DNA of 64,000 nt from Pseudonocardia abyssalis (GCF_019263705.2 NZ_JADQDK010000001.1:5270001-5334000); one strand, 5' to 3'; counted from the first letter of the stretch, positions 54,105-63,717 are shown. The notes: a model not told the origin generated them from the sequence alone. Numbers and translations: made by a program.

Positions 54105-54580
54105 CCACCCCACCCACGGTGCGGGGGATCGCGAAGCTGACCGCCCGCCTGCGGGAGCTGTCCGCCCGGGGGCGGGAGGCCGATCCCGCCGAGCGGGCGG
54201 CGTTCCTGGCCGACAAGCGCGCACTGCTCGACCGCATCCCCGACCAGGCCGGGCGGCACGAGCCCGCGCCGCCGATGTCCGCCGAGGAGGCCGCCCGGCG
54301 GCTCACCGGGCCCGGCCGCACCCTCGACGAGTCCCGCGCACTGGTCCGCGACTACCTCGACGACACCTCCGACCGGGTGGGAACGCCCGCCCACCTGTGG
54401 GGCCTCGACGAGTTCGACCTGACGGCGATCGAGTCGTCCGCGCGCGGCGCCGAAGCCGTGGCACCGGTGGTCCTGCGCTGTCCCGAGGGCCGGCCACGTG
54501 CCGATGCCGAGCATCTCGACGACCGGCGCGCCGACGAGGACTCCGCCAGCGACGACCTCACGCGGGAGAACGGGCGATGA
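54101..54580 (+). CDS. Hypothetical transfer-operon protein (159 aa)
   Basis: No named family. The first half is helical and basic (IAKLTARLRELSARGREADP, ERAAFLADKRALLDRI), followed by MSAEEAARRLTGPG and an acidic C-terminus. The segment SRALVRDYLDDTSDRVGTP might be a small helical module. It overlaps the coupling ATPase gene by 4 bases and may be an accessory of DNA transfer. No membrane segment. Confidence 0.55.
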   Translation: MTTPPTVRGIAKLTARLRELSARGREADPAERAAFLADKRALLDRIPDQAGRHEPAPPMSAEEAARRLTGPGRTLDESRALVRDYLDDTSDRVGTPAHLWGLDEFDLTAIESSARGAEAVAPVVLRCPEGRPRADAEHLDDRRADEDSASDDLTRENGR

Positions 54581-54726
54581 CCCGCCGCCGGAGCCTCCCG
54601 CGCTACCCGGCCGGCCGAGCGCAACGGCGCCGCGGCGCCGGATGGAGGCTGCCGCCCGCCATCCAGCGGTACGAACCGCCCGGCCCGCGCCTGGCGCCGG
54701 GTGATCCCAAGAGGGGAACGCGATGA
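54577..54726 (+). CDS. 49-residue basic peptide in the transfer operon
   Basis: Overlaps the preceding stop (ATGA) and the following start, and encodes a Arg/Pro-rich peptide (MTRRRSLPRYPAGRAQRRRG...). The overlaps at both ends support translation; composition is what high-GC DNA readily yields, so functional importance is uncertain. Confidence 0.45.
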   Translation: MTRRRSLPRYPAGRAQRRRGAGWRLPPAIQRYEPPGPRLAPGDPKRGTR

Positions 54727-55361
54727 CCACCGACCCCACCGTCGCCGCGCTCGGGCGCTCGGTCTCGCGCGCGCTGCGCCGGATCGACACGGTGGACACC
54801 AACCTGCTGCAGCTCGCCTCGGACGTCGCCGCCCTGCGTGCGCTCCTCGGCCGGGCCGAACCCGCCGAGGAGCCGAAGGCGGCGGGGGTCCGCTCCTGGC
54901 TGCTCGCCACCGACACCGTGCAGGCCGTGAAGGACGCCGCCGACCTGGTGGACTGGGTGGGCCGCGTCTACGTCCGCTACACCCGCGCGCAGCTCTCCTC
55001 CTGCTGGCTGTGGCACCCCGAGGCGATCGAGGAGCTGTGGTGGCTGCGCTGGGCGCACGCCGAGGCTTACCACCCCGAGAACGGCTCGTGGATGCGCGCC
55101 GGGGACTGGCACGACCGGCAGCGCCCCGGCGTCGAGCGCCGCCTGAACGGGCTGCTCGGCAAGTGCTCGTTGTCGCGGCACGCCGACCGCAACGGACGCC
55201 ATGCCGACGTCGTGGAGCCGGTCCCGCCGCCGCTCGCTGACCATCACGCCGCCGTGGCCGCCCACTGGGTCTCCGTGCGCACCGCTGGTCCTGTGCCGAC
55301 GGAGGACGTCCTCGCCGAGGCCGAGCAGGCCGAGTACACGCAGCACCGGGGGAGTAGATGA
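54723..55361 (+). CDS. DUF4913-like protein
   Basis: A 212-residue protein with a helical first third (RALRRIDTVDTNLLQLASDV) and a conserved-looking W-rich core, WLWHPEAIEELWWLRWAHAEAY, then LNGLLGKCSLSRH, which matches the layout of DUF4913 proteins found on actinobacterial mobile elements. Function unknown. Overlaps both neighbours by 4 bases. Confidence 0.55.
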   Translation: MTTDPTVAALGRSVSRALRRIDTVDTNLLQLASDVAALRALLGRAEPAEEPKAAGVRSWLLATDTVQAVKDAADLVDWVGRVYVRYTRAQLSSCWLWHPEAIEELWWLRWAHAEAYHPENGSWMRAGDWHDRQRPGVERRLNGLLGKCSLSRHADRNGRHADVVEPVPPPLADHHAAVAAHWVSVRTAGPVPTEDVLAEAEQAEYTQHRGSR

Positions 55362-55855
55362 GCGGCTGCGCCGTGCCTGGGTGCGGTCGCCCGCACCACG
55401 CGCGCGGCTGGTGCCGGCCGCACTGGCGCCGCGCCCGTCGTGGCGCTCTCCGGCCCGCCGACCCGATCCGCGACACCACGGGGGCACCGAGCTACTTCGC
55501 CCTTCGCCGCAGGCTCACAGACACGCGCGGCCCGGCCGCCGGCCGGGCCTGCGCCGAGTGCGCACGGACGGCCTGCCTGTGGTCCTACGACGGCGCCGAT
55601 CCCGACGAGTGCACCGACTCGTCACGCGGCTACCGCTACAGCCTCGACCTGGCCCGCTACCGCCCGCGCTGCCGCTCCTGCCACCGCCGCTCGACCGGCG
55701 AACCGCTCGACGCCGAACGCGTCACCCGGCTCTACCGAGGCGGAGCCAGCTCCGCCGGAATCGCCGCACTGCTCGACACCAGCCCGAACACCGTCCTCCG
55801 ACTCCTCCGAGCCAACGACGTCCCGATCCGATCCCGACCCCACACAACCCGATGA
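55358..55855 (+). CDS. Zinc-finger/HNH-like DNA-binding protein
   Basis: A 165-residue protein. N-terminal CAVPGCGRPHHARGWCRPHW is a C-C-H-C-H zinc cluster of the kind seen in phage HNH proteins; a second metal cluster is CAECARTACLWSYDG with RCRSCHRR. The C-terminal half holds a resolvase-like HTH (TRLYRGGASSAGIAALLDTSPNTVLRLL). Clear HNH catalytic residues are not visible, so DNA binding is surer than cutting. Overlaps both neighbours. Confidence 0.6.
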   Translation: MSGCAVPGCGRPHHARGWCRPHWRRARRGALRPADPIRDTTGAPSYFALRRRLTDTRGPAAGRACAECARTACLWSYDGADPDECTDSSRGYRYSLDLARYRPRCRSCHRRSTGEPLDAERVTRLYRGGASSAGIAALLDTSPNTVLRLLRANDVPIRSRPHTTR

Positions 55856-56493
55856 CGACTGACCACGACGAGAGCACCCATCAGCAGCAGGACGACCACC
55901 AAGAGCAGGACGAAGAGACCCGTACCAACGCGAGCAAGAGCAAGACCCACACCCACGCATCACGATCCCGTGGTGCCCGTCGCGGGCCCTGGCGGGCCCG
56001 CTCGGAACCCGCCGTTCATGATCGACTCGGCGCTGAGGAGCACGCCTTGACCACCACCGGAAAGCACCTGCACGACGCCCGGCATCCGGCCGAGCGCTAC
56101 GCCGCGATCTTCCTCGCGATCGCCCAGCGCGACCTCGGGTTGGCCCGCGCGAGCAACTCCGAGATCCTCGCGGCCGAGGAGCCGGAGAACCCCGACCCCG
56201 TGGCCGAGTACGCGGCCTGGGTCGAGCGGATGGAGGAGAGCGAGCGGTTCCACCGACTGGGCGCGCTCCGCTCCGTCGAGGCCTGCCGCCGCGACGACGA
56301 CAGCCCGGACGCGGGACGGGCACTGCTCGATCTGGCGGACGGGCCGGAGTTCGCCGACTCGGTCAGGCGGGCCCGCGCGGCGATCGCCGCCATGATCGGC
56401 CCGGACCCCGCCGCGGCGCGCGCGGCCCAGCACGACGTGCTCGTGCGCTGGTACGCCGACGACGCTGCCCACGGCGGGAGCTCGTCGTGTTGA
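55852..56493 (+). CDS. Hypothetical protein upstream of the relaxase, start uncertain
   Basis: From ATG 55852 the product has 213 residues, but the first 65 are low-complexity (DDHQEQDEETRTNASKSKT) and cover a perfect hairpin, so TTG 56047 (preceded by GAGGAG) may be the true start of a 148-residue protein. The core is helical: RYAAIFLAIAQRDLGLARA and FADSVRRARAAIAAMIG. No family recognised. Its end overlaps the relaxase GTG. Confidence 0.5.
   Translation: MTTDHDESTHQQQDDHQEQDEETRTNASKSKTHTHASRSRGARRGPWRARSEPAVHDRLGAEEHALTTTGKHLHDARHPAERYAAIFLAIAQRDLGLARASNSEILAAEEPENPDPVAEYAAWVERMEESERFHRLGALRSVEACRRDDDSPDAGRALLDLADGPEFADSVRRARAAIAAMIGPDPAAARAAQHDVLVRWYADDAAHGGSSSC
55982..56001. other. Perfect hairpin, candidate oriT element
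   Basis: GCGGGCCC-TGGC-GGGCCCGC is a perfect 8-bp stem with a 4-base loop, about 490 bases before the relaxase start. The DNA just left of it (55860-55970) is purine-rich and less GC-rich than its surroundings. MobF oriT regions often lie upstream of the relaxase and carry such inverted repeats. The nick site cannot be identified by eye. Confidence 0.4.
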
Positions 56494-59400
56494 GCGTCCA
56501 CCGCGGGCACTCCGTCCGGTACCTCACCGACGAGGTCGCCAAGGCCCGCGAGGGCTACTACACCGGCGCTGTCGCAGCGGGCGAGCCTCCGGGGCAGTGG
56601 TGGGGCCAGGGCGCGCAGACCCTCGGCCTGACGGGCGAAGTCGACGCCGATCTGATGGAGGCCGTCTACACGCGCCTGCTCGACCCGCGCGACCCGGCCG
56701 CGCACGACCGCGCCACCTGGGACGAGGCGGAGGCGCTCGCGACCGGGCACCGCAAGTACCGGAGCGCGGAGCAGATCTATGCCTCGCTGCTCGACGCCCG
56801 CCCGGACGCCGGCCCCGAGGAGCGCGCGGCGCTGCGGGCGCAGGCCGGACGCTCGGCGCGGCAGGCCGTGTCGTTCATTGACGTCACGTTCTCCGCGCCC
56901 AAGTCCGTGACCGTCACCGGCTTGGCGTTCGAGCGCGCCGCGAACGACGCCCGGACTCGCGGCGACGTCGAGGCCGCGCAGGCGTGGGACACCCACTCGC
57001 AGGCCGTCGAGGACGCGATGATGGCCGGCGTCCGCGCCGGGCTCGCCTACCTGCAGGAGCACGCCGGCTACTCCCGCGTCGGCCACCACGGTGGCGGGTC
57101 CGGGCGCTGGATCGACGCCCACGAGTTCGTCGTCGCCCAGTTCTTCCAGCACGACTCCCGCGAGCGGGACCCGCAGTGGCACATCCACAACGCGATCCTC
57201 AACCGCGTCCTGTGCGCCGACGGCGTCTGGCGCGGCGTCGATGGGCGCGCGATCGACGAGCACAAGGCCGCCGCCGGCGCGATCGCCGAGCGCGTCATGG
57301 AGGCGCACCTCGCGCAGTCGCTCGGCGTGCGGACCGAGACCCGGCCCGACGGGAAGGCGCGCGAGGTCGTCGGCGTCGACCGCGGCCTGATGGACCTCTA
57401 CTCGTCGCGGCGCGCGCAGATCGGCCCGAAGGCCGCCGAGCTGATCCGCCAGTTCTCCGCCGCGCAGGGTCGCGAGCCGTCGCCGTACGAGAAGGTCGTG
57501 ATTCACGAGCAGGCGACGCTCGTGACCCGCAAGGCGAAGTCGCACGACGGCGAGACGCGGGAGGAGCAGTTCACCCGGTGGGAGGAGATGGCCCGCGGCC
57601 GGGTGACCGGCGGGCTGACCACGCTCGCCGAGCAGTTGGTCGCCCGCGCCCAGGACCCGGGCGAGGACGCCGAGTTCTCCCCGCGCGACGTCATCGAGCG
57701 TGCGGTCGCCGACATCAGCGCGACCCGCGCGCACTACTCGCGCTCGGACATGATCCAGGCCGTTTCCAACGCGCTGCCCGGGCACCTGGGCGTCGCGCCC
57801 GAGGACGTCGAGCCGCTCCTGATGGGGCTCACCGACGCCGCGCTCGACCTCGCTCAGCGCCTGACGCCGGTCGAGGACGCCGCCGCGCTGCCCGACGAGC
57901 TGCGGCTCGCGAACGGCGAGTCGGTCTACGCCCGGCACGGGTCGGTCCGCTACTCCACGCCGGGCCAGCTCGCGGCGGAGCGGTCACTGATCGCGGCCGC
58001 CGTGCAGCGCGGGGCGCACCGGCTCACCGAGGACCGGGTCGACGAGGTGTGCGGGCGGTTCGCCGAGTCCGGTACGCGCCTGGGCCCGGACCAGGAGGCC
58101 GCGCTGCGCGGCGTGCTGACCTCCGGCGCGCAGGTCGAGGTCCTGACCGCCGCGGCGGGCACCGGCAAGTCGTTCGTCGTCGGTGCGATCGCCGGCACGT
58201 GGACCGACCCGGAGGGCGATCCCGACGACGAGCTGCCCCGTCGCGTGTTCGGGCTCGCGCCGTACCAGAACGCGGCCGAGGTGCTCGCCGGCGAAGGTCT
58301 GGCGACCAAGAACGTCCGCGCGTGGCTCGCGACGCAGAACCGCATCGACCGCACCCGCCCCGGGCAGAACGCGACCGGCCCGACCGGTGACGACGAGGCG
58401 TGGCGGCTCCGGCGCGGCGACCTGGTGGTCGTCGACGAGGCCGGGACCGCCGAGACCGGCGATCTCGTCGCCATCCACGCCCGCTGCCAGACGGCCGGGG
58501 CGAAGCTCCTGCTCGTCGGCGACCCGCGCCAGCTGACCGCGATCGGTCCCGGCGGTGCACTCGCCGACATCGGCGAGCACGGCATCACCTACCAGCTCTC
58601 CGAGGTCCGCCGGTTCGACAACGCCTGGGAGGGCCCGGCGTCGCTGCGACTGCGCGACGGCGATCCCGACGTGCTCGCCGAGTACGCCAAGCGCGGCCGG
58701 CTCGTCGACGGCGGGACCGCCGAGCAGGCCGAGGCTGCCGCGTCGCGGGCGTGGCTGGCCGACACGCTCGACGGTCGCGAGTCGCTGCTGATGGTCGGCA
58801 CGAACGCGACCGCCGCGCGGGTCGCGGCCGGGCTGCGTTCCGAGCTGGTCCGGCTTGGCCGGGTCGAGGAGGACGGTGTCCCACTCGGCGAAGGGCCGGC
58901 GCTCGCCGACTGGCGCGGCTCGGTCGCCGGGGTCGGCGACCTCGTGCAGGCCCGCACGCTCGCCTGGCACCTGCGCGGGTTCGAGGGCAACACGGCCGCG
59001 CCGATCACCCGCCGGACCTACCGGGTGCTCGCCACCCGCCCCGATGGCGGGCTGACCGTCGCACCCGTCGACCGCGCCGCAGAGGACGGCGAGCGGAACG
59101 CCTGGGGAGAGATCCTCGGCGCGCCGATGCAGCTGCCCGGCACCTACGTCCGCGACCACGTCAGCCTGGGCTACGCCAGCACCAAGGACGCCGCGCAGGG
59201 CCGCAACGTCGACACCAGCCACTCCGTGATCGGCCCCGGCACCGACGCCGCCGGGCTTTACGTCCCGGCGACCCGCGGCCGCGAGCGGAACACGATCTAC
59301 GCCGTCACCCGCCACCTCGCGCCCGACGCCGAGACCGGCGAGACGTTCGACATTGCCGAGCGCACCCCGGAGGCCGTGCTCGCCGACGGTCTCGCGAACC

Positions 59401-61013
59401 TGCGCGAGGACCGCTCCGCACAGGCCGAACAGGCCCACGCCGAGACCGAGGCCCGCTCGGTGATGACCCAGGTCGACCGGATCGCCGACCTCATCCGCGA
59501 GGTCAACGCCGGCCGCACTGCCTCGACGCTCGACCGGCTCGCCGCCGGCGGGCACCTCACGCCGCACGAGCGCGGCCTCCTGGCCGCTGACGACGCCTTC
59601 GGCTCGCTGGAGCGGCTGCTGCGTACCGCCGAGCTCGCCGGGCACGACGCCGACCAAGTCCTGACGGACGCGATCGAGTCCCGCAGCCTGATGGGCGCCG
59701 ACTCCCCGGCCCAGGTCATCCACCACCGCATCACCCACGCCCTGAACGGCCGGCTCACCCCGCACCTCAGCGGGGGCGCGGCCGACCTGATCCCGCATCA
59801 CCTGCGCGACGCCGCCGACGCACTACCCGTGGATGAGAAGCGCGCCACCCGACTGCACCAGCTCGCCGACGCGGCGGACACCCGCCGCCACGAACTCGGC
59901 GCGCTCACGGCGGAGCAGGCGCCCGTCTGGGCGATCGACGCCCTCGGGCCCGTCCCGGACCCGGAGCAGGTCGTCGCCCGCCAGGACTGGGAGCACCGCG
60001 CCGGATGGGCCGCGGCCTACCGGGAACTCGTCGACCACACTGACGAGCACGACCCGCTCGGCAACGCGCCGGGCAAGGGTCGCGCCGAGCACGCGGTGAT
60101 GTTCCGGGCTGCGCACGAGGCCCTGGCGCTCGTCGACGCCGGAGCCGAGGAGGCGAACCTGTCCGACGGCGCCCTGCGCTCGCGGGTTCGCGCCTATGAG
60201 CGGGAGCTGACCTGGGCGCCGCGGTGGGTCGACGACGAGCTTGCCGCCGCCCACCAGGCCCATAGCCGCGCCACGACCGACGCGACGGTGTGGACCGCCC
60301 GTGCCGACGCACCCGACACCGACTCAGCCGACGCGACCCGGCTCCGGGTCGACGCCGAAGGAGCCCGCGCCGAAGCCGCCCGACTCGCCGAGCAGATCAC
60401 GCAGCTCGAGGTTGCGGACGAGGCCCGGACCCGGTGGTTCACCCACACCGCCATCACCCGAGACCGCGCCGAGCGGTCTACCGTCGAGCTGAAGGCTCGT
60501 GGCGTCGACCCCGACCACCCTGCTGACCGAACGACGGGCCCGGAATGGCTCGCTCTGCATCGCGCGGAGCAGGAAGACCGGGAGCGCGATCAACCCGTCA
60601 CAGAGTCCGACGTCGATGAGCGATGGGACGACGAGCAGATCAGCCCGACAAGGCCGGACACCTCTCGGACGCCTCCCGAACAAGATCGCATCGAGACTGA
60701 GGTTCCTGATGCACGGGATGTCAGCACGGTGGACCCCACGGAGGCCGCCGACCCGACGCAGCGGCGCCGGGTCCGGCCCGTGGACGAGACGACGGTCGCC
60801 GTCCATCGCGCGCAGTTGTCGCTCGCGGAGATCGCACAGCGCGAGGCGGCAGACGCCGCTCGGGAGGAATCCGACGCGTCTGCGCGAGACGCTGCCGAAT
60901 CCGCTCGACGGGCCGAACTCACCGACTGGTCCGCCGAAGCCGGCTACGAGGGTTACGGCGCCGACGGGTCCGGACAAGTGGATGACGCGCCCGTACTCAG
61001 TCGCGACGAGTGA
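56487..61013 (+). CDS. MobF-family relaxase-helicase (TraA/TrwC-like)
   Basis: A 1508-residue conjugative relaxase. N-terminal TrwC domain (about 1-330) with catalytic Tyr pair near 25 (REGYYTGAV), VSFIDVTFSAPKSVTV, and the HUH-type metal motif DPQWHIHNAILN near 230. RecD-like helicase domain (about 535-900) with Walker A AAAGTGKSFV near 555, Walker B LVVVDEAGTAETGD and the C-terminal RecD motif YASTKDAAQGRNVD. The last 500 residues are charged and helical. GTG 56487. It nicks oriT and unwinds the strand for transfer. Confidence 0.92.
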   Translation: MLSVHRGHSVRYLTDEVAKAREGYYTGAVAAGEPPGQWWGQGAQTLGLTGEVDADLMEAVYTRLLDPRDPAAHDRATWDEAEALATGHRKYRSAEQIYASLLDARPDAGPEERAALRAQAGRSARQAVSFIDVTFSAPKSVTVTGLAFERAANDARTRGDVEAAQAWDTHSQAVEDAMMAGVRAGLAYLQEHAGYSRVGHHGGGSGRWIDAHEFVVAQFFQHDSRERDPQWHIHNAILNRVLCADGVWRGVDGRAIDEHKAAAGAIAERVMEAHLAQSLGVRTETRPDGKAREVVGVDRGLMDLYSSRRAQIGPKAAELIRQFSAAQGREPSPYEKVVIHEQATLVTRKAKSHDGETREEQFTRWEEMARGRVTGGLTTLAEQLVARAQDPGEDAEFSPRDVIERAVADISATRAHYSRSDMIQAVSNALPGHLGVAPEDVEPLLMGLTDAALDLAQRLTPVEDAAALPDELRLANGESVYARHGSVRYSTPGQLAAERSLIAAAVQRGAHRLTEDRVDEVCGRFAESGTRLGPDQEAALRGVLTSGAQVEVLTAAAGTGKSFVVGAIAGTWTDPEGDPDDELPRRVFGLAPYQNAAEVLAGEGLATKNVRAWLATQNRIDRTRPGQNATGPTGDDEAWRLRRGDLVVVDEAGTAETGDLVAIHARCQTAGAKLLLVGDPRQLTAIGPGGALADIGEHGITYQLSEVRRFDNAWEGPASLRLRDGDPDVLAEYAKRGRLVDGGTAEQAEAAASRAWLADTLDGRESLLMVGTNATAARVAAGLRSELVRLGRVEEDGVPLGEGPALADWRGSVAGVGDLVQARTLAWHLRGFEGNTAAPITRRTYRVLATRPDGGLTVAPVDRAAEDGERNAWGEILGAPMQLPGTYVRDHVSLGYASTKDAAQGRNVDTSHSVIGPGTDAAGLYVPATRGRERNTIYAVTRHLAPDAETGETFDIAERTPEAVLADGLANLREDRSAQAEQAHAETEARSVMTQVDRIADLIREVNAGRTASTLDRLAAGGHLTPHERGLLAADDAFGSLERLLRTAELAGHDADQVLTDAIESRSLMGADSPAQVIHHRITHALNGRLTPHLSGGAADLIPHHLRDAADALPVDEKRATRLHQLADAADTRRHELGALTAEQAPVWAIDALGPVPDPEQVVARQDWEHRAGWAAAYRELVDHTDEHDPLGNAPGKGRAEHAVMFRAAHEALALVDAGAEEANLSDGALRSRVRAYERELTWAPRWVDDELAAAHQAHSRATTDATVWTARADAPDTDSADATRLRVDAEGARAEAARLAEQITQLEVADEARTRWFTHTAITRDRAERSTVELKARGVDPDHPADRTTGPEWLALHRAEQEDRERDQPVTESDVDERWDDEQISPTRPDTSRTPPEQDRIETEVPDARDVSTVDPTEAADPTQRRRVRPVDETTVAVHRAQLSLAEIAQREAADAAREESDASARDAAESARRAELTDWSAEAGYEGYGADGSGQVDDAPVLSRDE

Positions 61014-61590
61014 GGCCCCGCGGTGCTGTCGCCGTACTCGCAGCCAGGTCCGCCGCCCATGTGATGACGAACCCGGCCCCTTCCAGCTTCGCTCGCGTCT
61101 CGGTGACGTCGTGGCGGCGCAGTTCGCGCCATAGGGCCAGCAGCTCGGCGACGGGCGCCGGTAGCTGCGCAGCCGGGTGGCGCAAAACCGGCCCCCACTC
61201 CGGCCGGATGGGGTCTCCGCGCAACTGGAAGGGGTGCCAATGGACGACGTGGTCCGTCAGGTCCGCGTCCAGAACCACGAGTCCGAGCGGAAACGGCCCG
61301 CCGGGGAAGTCGAGAGCCGCGCACAGATCGGCGTACTCCCAGACGACGACCAGCCGGGTTGCGAGAGTTACCGATGGGAGCAGGCCGAGCCTGGTCACCG
61401 CAGCCGCGGCGTCTGCGCCACGTCGGAATGGCCGGGTGGCCACGCTGCCGATGTACGGCTGCCGGAGATGCTTGTGCAGGAGGTGCACGGTTGGCGGCGG
61501 CACCGCGCTGTCCCGACGCAAGGCAGCGTCGGCCAGGTCGACGCTGCCCGATTCGACGGCATCGACTAGCGCGTCCAACGCGGGGTCCAT
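60997..61590 (-). CDS. Hypothetical protein (197 aa)
   Basis: No family recognised. Begins MDPALDALVDAVESGSVDLAD and contains LVVVWEYADLCAALDFPGG, DADLTDHVVHWHPFQLRGD and FVITWAADLAAS. It is soluble and Trp/Pro-containing, with no signal peptide. It is the only minus-strand gene in this part of the element, overlapping the relaxase gene tail by 17 bases and divergent from the WXG100 gene, so it probably has its own promoter and could be a regulator or immunity-type protein. Confidence 0.5.
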   Translation of the reverse strand: MDPALDALVDAVESGSVDLADAALRRDSAVPPPTVHLLHKHLRQPYIGSVATRPFRRGADAAAAVTRLGLLPSVTLATRLVVVWEYADLCAALDFPGGPFPLGLVVLDADLTDHVVHWHPFQLRGDPIRPEWGPVLRHPAAQLPAPVAELLALWRELRRHDVTETRAKLEGAGFVITWAADLAASTATAPRGLTRRD

Positions 61591-61783
61591 TGCCCCATTG
61601 TGAAGCGAACCCCCGACATCTCGTTGTGAATCGTGCGGGGCAGCAGCGCCCCGCGTTGGAGCGTTCGATGCGCCGATCTTCCAGCGCAACACGGTGGGCC
61701 CTGTTCAGGTTTCTCCAAACCGCCCCATGGCGGCGGACCTCGGTGCGATCCTGCACCTTGAAGCGCCGCAGAAGGGAGTGGTC

Positions 61784-62083
61784 GTGGTGGCTCCGGATGT
61801 GCACATCGACCCGGAGGTGGTCCAGCGCACCGCGGGCAGTTTGCTGGGGTTGGCCGACGAGGTGCGCGGCACGATCGCCGCTGCCGAGGTCGACACGGTG
61901 CGGCCCGATGCCCCGCCCGGATTCGTCGCGACGCTGGCCGCGAACGAGCTGTGGGCCGGCTGGAGCAGGCAGCTGGACCAGACCGCGACCGACGTGGCGC
62001 AGTTCGGGCACGACATCGCAGCGGCGGCCACGGCGTGGCAGCAGGCCGACGCCGCGATCGCCGCCTCCCTGGGCGGCGGCTGA
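61784..62083 (+). CDS. WXG100-family (ESX/type VII substrate-like) protein
   Basis: A 99-residue, all-helical protein with the WAG motif in the middle (ELWAGWSRQLDQTATDVAQFG), the size and layout of EsxA-like WXG100 proteins that leave the cell by type VII secretion. GTG 61784 is preferred since GGGAG lies 5 bases upstream; an earlier start at 61694 is possible. It sits 2 bases before a larger protein whose N-terminus is also WXG-like, suggesting a secreted pair. Positions 61591-61783 hold no other gene. Confidence 0.7.
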   Translation: MVAPDVHIDPEVVQRTAGSLLGLADEVRGTIAAAEVDTVRPDAPPGFVATLAANELWAGWSRQLDQTATDVAQFGHDIAAAATAWQQADAAIAASLGGG

Positions 62084-62085
62084 GC

Positions 62086-63717
62086 ATGGTCACCCATGCC
62101 GAGTTGGTGGCTGCCGAGCCGAGCATCTGGCGCGACCAAGCCACCGCGTGGACCCGCCTGAGCACCCAGCTCGACGGGCAGGCGGCGGCGCTGCAGGGGC
62201 ACAACCAGGACCTGTCCGCAGGCTGGCGCGGTGGGGACGCTGCTGCGGCGCTGGATCACAGCCGACGTGTGGTGCAGACCTGGCGCGGACGGGTGGACAC
62301 CCTGGAGCAGGTGGGCCGGGTCCTGGCCGCGCACGCGGATCGGATCGCCACCGTGCGCGGGCGGGCGATCGCGGTGGCGCAGGCCGCCGGCCCGACCCAC
62401 GAGATCGGGCCGGACGGCACCGTGAGCGTCACCCCACTGGCCATCGCCGGCGCGGTGCTCGCGCCGTGGCAGATCACGACCCTGCAGCAGCGCAGCGAGC
62501 AACTCGCGGCCGAGTTGACTCAGATTTTGGCCGAAGCGTCGCGGATCGACGCCGAGACCGCCCACGCGCTGCGCGCGGCCGGTACCCAGTCGCCCGGGTC
62601 TGGTGGAGGCAAGTCGCCGGCGGTGGTGGTGCCGGCGTCCTCGACTCCCCCGGCCGAGGTCGCGCGCTGGTGGGCCGGCCTCAACCCGGCCCAGCGAGAG
62701 CAGCTGCTCTCCACCGACCCGGCCCGCATCGGCGGGCTGGACGGGGTGCCCGCGGTCTACCGGGACCGGGCCAACCGGATCGGCCTGTCAGCAGCGCACG
62801 AGCAGGTCGCCAACGAACGCGACGCGGTCCTGCGTCTGCCACCGGGCGAGACGCGCGATACCGCGCTGGCCGCGGTCGAGGAGAAGGGCCGCGCGCTCGA
62901 CGCGATCGAGCACCGGCTCACCGCGACCAGCGGCCCCCCGGCCTACCTGCTCGGCCTCGACACCACCGGCACCGGGCGGGCCATCGTCGCGGTCGGTAAC
63001 CCGGACACCGCCGACAACGTCATCACCTACGTCCCGGGTACCGGGGCCCGCCTGGGCGGCACACCCGGGGACGTGATGCGCGCCGACGCCGTGGTCGAGG
63101 CAGCGCGGGCGGCCGATCCGGCCGCGAGTACCGCGGCGATCACGTGGGTGGGCTACGACGCCCCCCAGACCATCATCGACTTGCCGCCCGATGGCACCGA
63201 CGCCACCAACCCCGACTACGCCCACCAGGCCGGGCCGGGCCTCGACCGGTTCCAGGACGGGTTGCGCGCCACCCATGAGGGGGCGCCGTCGCACAACACG
63301 GTCCTGGGGCACAGCTACGGTTCCACCGTGGTCGGCTACAGCGCCCGCGAGCAGGGCCTCGCCGTCGATGATCTGGTGTTCATCGGCAGCCCCGGCGTCG
63401 GCGCCGACACCGCCGCGGAGCTGGGTCACGATTCCGATCATGTGTGGTCGGGCCACATCGACAACGACCCGATCCAGTACGGGATCAGCCCGAGCGAGCT
63501 CCAGGTCGGGATCGGGCTGCCCGATCCCAGCCCGGGCGGGACCGGGCTCATCCACGGGGTCAACCCCAGTGATCCCGGGTTCGGCGCACAGGTCTTCGGC
63601 GCTCAGGACGGCAGCCTCGGCCCCGACGCCCACAGCCAGTACTGGGACCGCGACTCCGAATCGCTGCTCAACCTGGGGCGGATCGCCACCGGCAACTACG
63701 AGCAGGTCACCCGATGA
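62086..63717 (+). CDS. WXG100-like/DUF1023 alpha/beta hydrolase fusion (putative type VII effector)
   Basis: A 543-residue protein. Residues 1-100 form a WXG100-like helical domain (LSAGWRGGDAAAALDHS, W-x-G). Residues 100-200 are a helical linker, and 260-500 hold a DUF1023 alpha/beta hydrolase (VITYVPGTGARLGG, then THEGAPSHNTVLGHSYGSTVVG with the nucleophile Ser near 409, and DDLVFIGSPGVGADTAAEL). The late His is likely in HVWSGHIDNDP. Such fusions are exported lipases or toxins. The ATG is 3 bases after the WXG100 stop. Confidence 0.75.
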   Translation: MVTHAELVAAEPSIWRDQATAWTRLSTQLDGQAAALQGHNQDLSAGWRGGDAAAALDHSRRVVQTWRGRVDTLEQVGRVLAAHADRIATVRGRAIAVAQAAGPTHEIGPDGTVSVTPLAIAGAVLAPWQITTLQQRSEQLAAELTQILAEASRIDAETAHALRAAGTQSPGSGGGKSPAVVVPASSTPPAEVARWWAGLNPAQREQLLSTDPARIGGLDGVPAVYRDRANRIGLSAAHEQVANERDAVLRLPPGETRDTALAAVEEKGRALDAIEHRLTATSGPPAYLLGLDTTGTGRAIVAVGNPDTADNVITYVPGTGARLGGTPGDVMRADAVVEAARAADPAASTAAITWVGYDAPQTIIDLPPDGTDATNPDYAHQAGPGLDRFQDGLRATHEGAPSHNTVLGHSYGSTVVGYSAREQGLAVDDLVFIGSPGVGADTAAELGHDSDHVWSGHIDNDPIQYGISPSELQVGIGLPDPSPGGTGLIHGVNPSDPGFGAQVFGAQDGSLGPDAHSQYWDRDSESLLNLGRIATGNYEQVTR

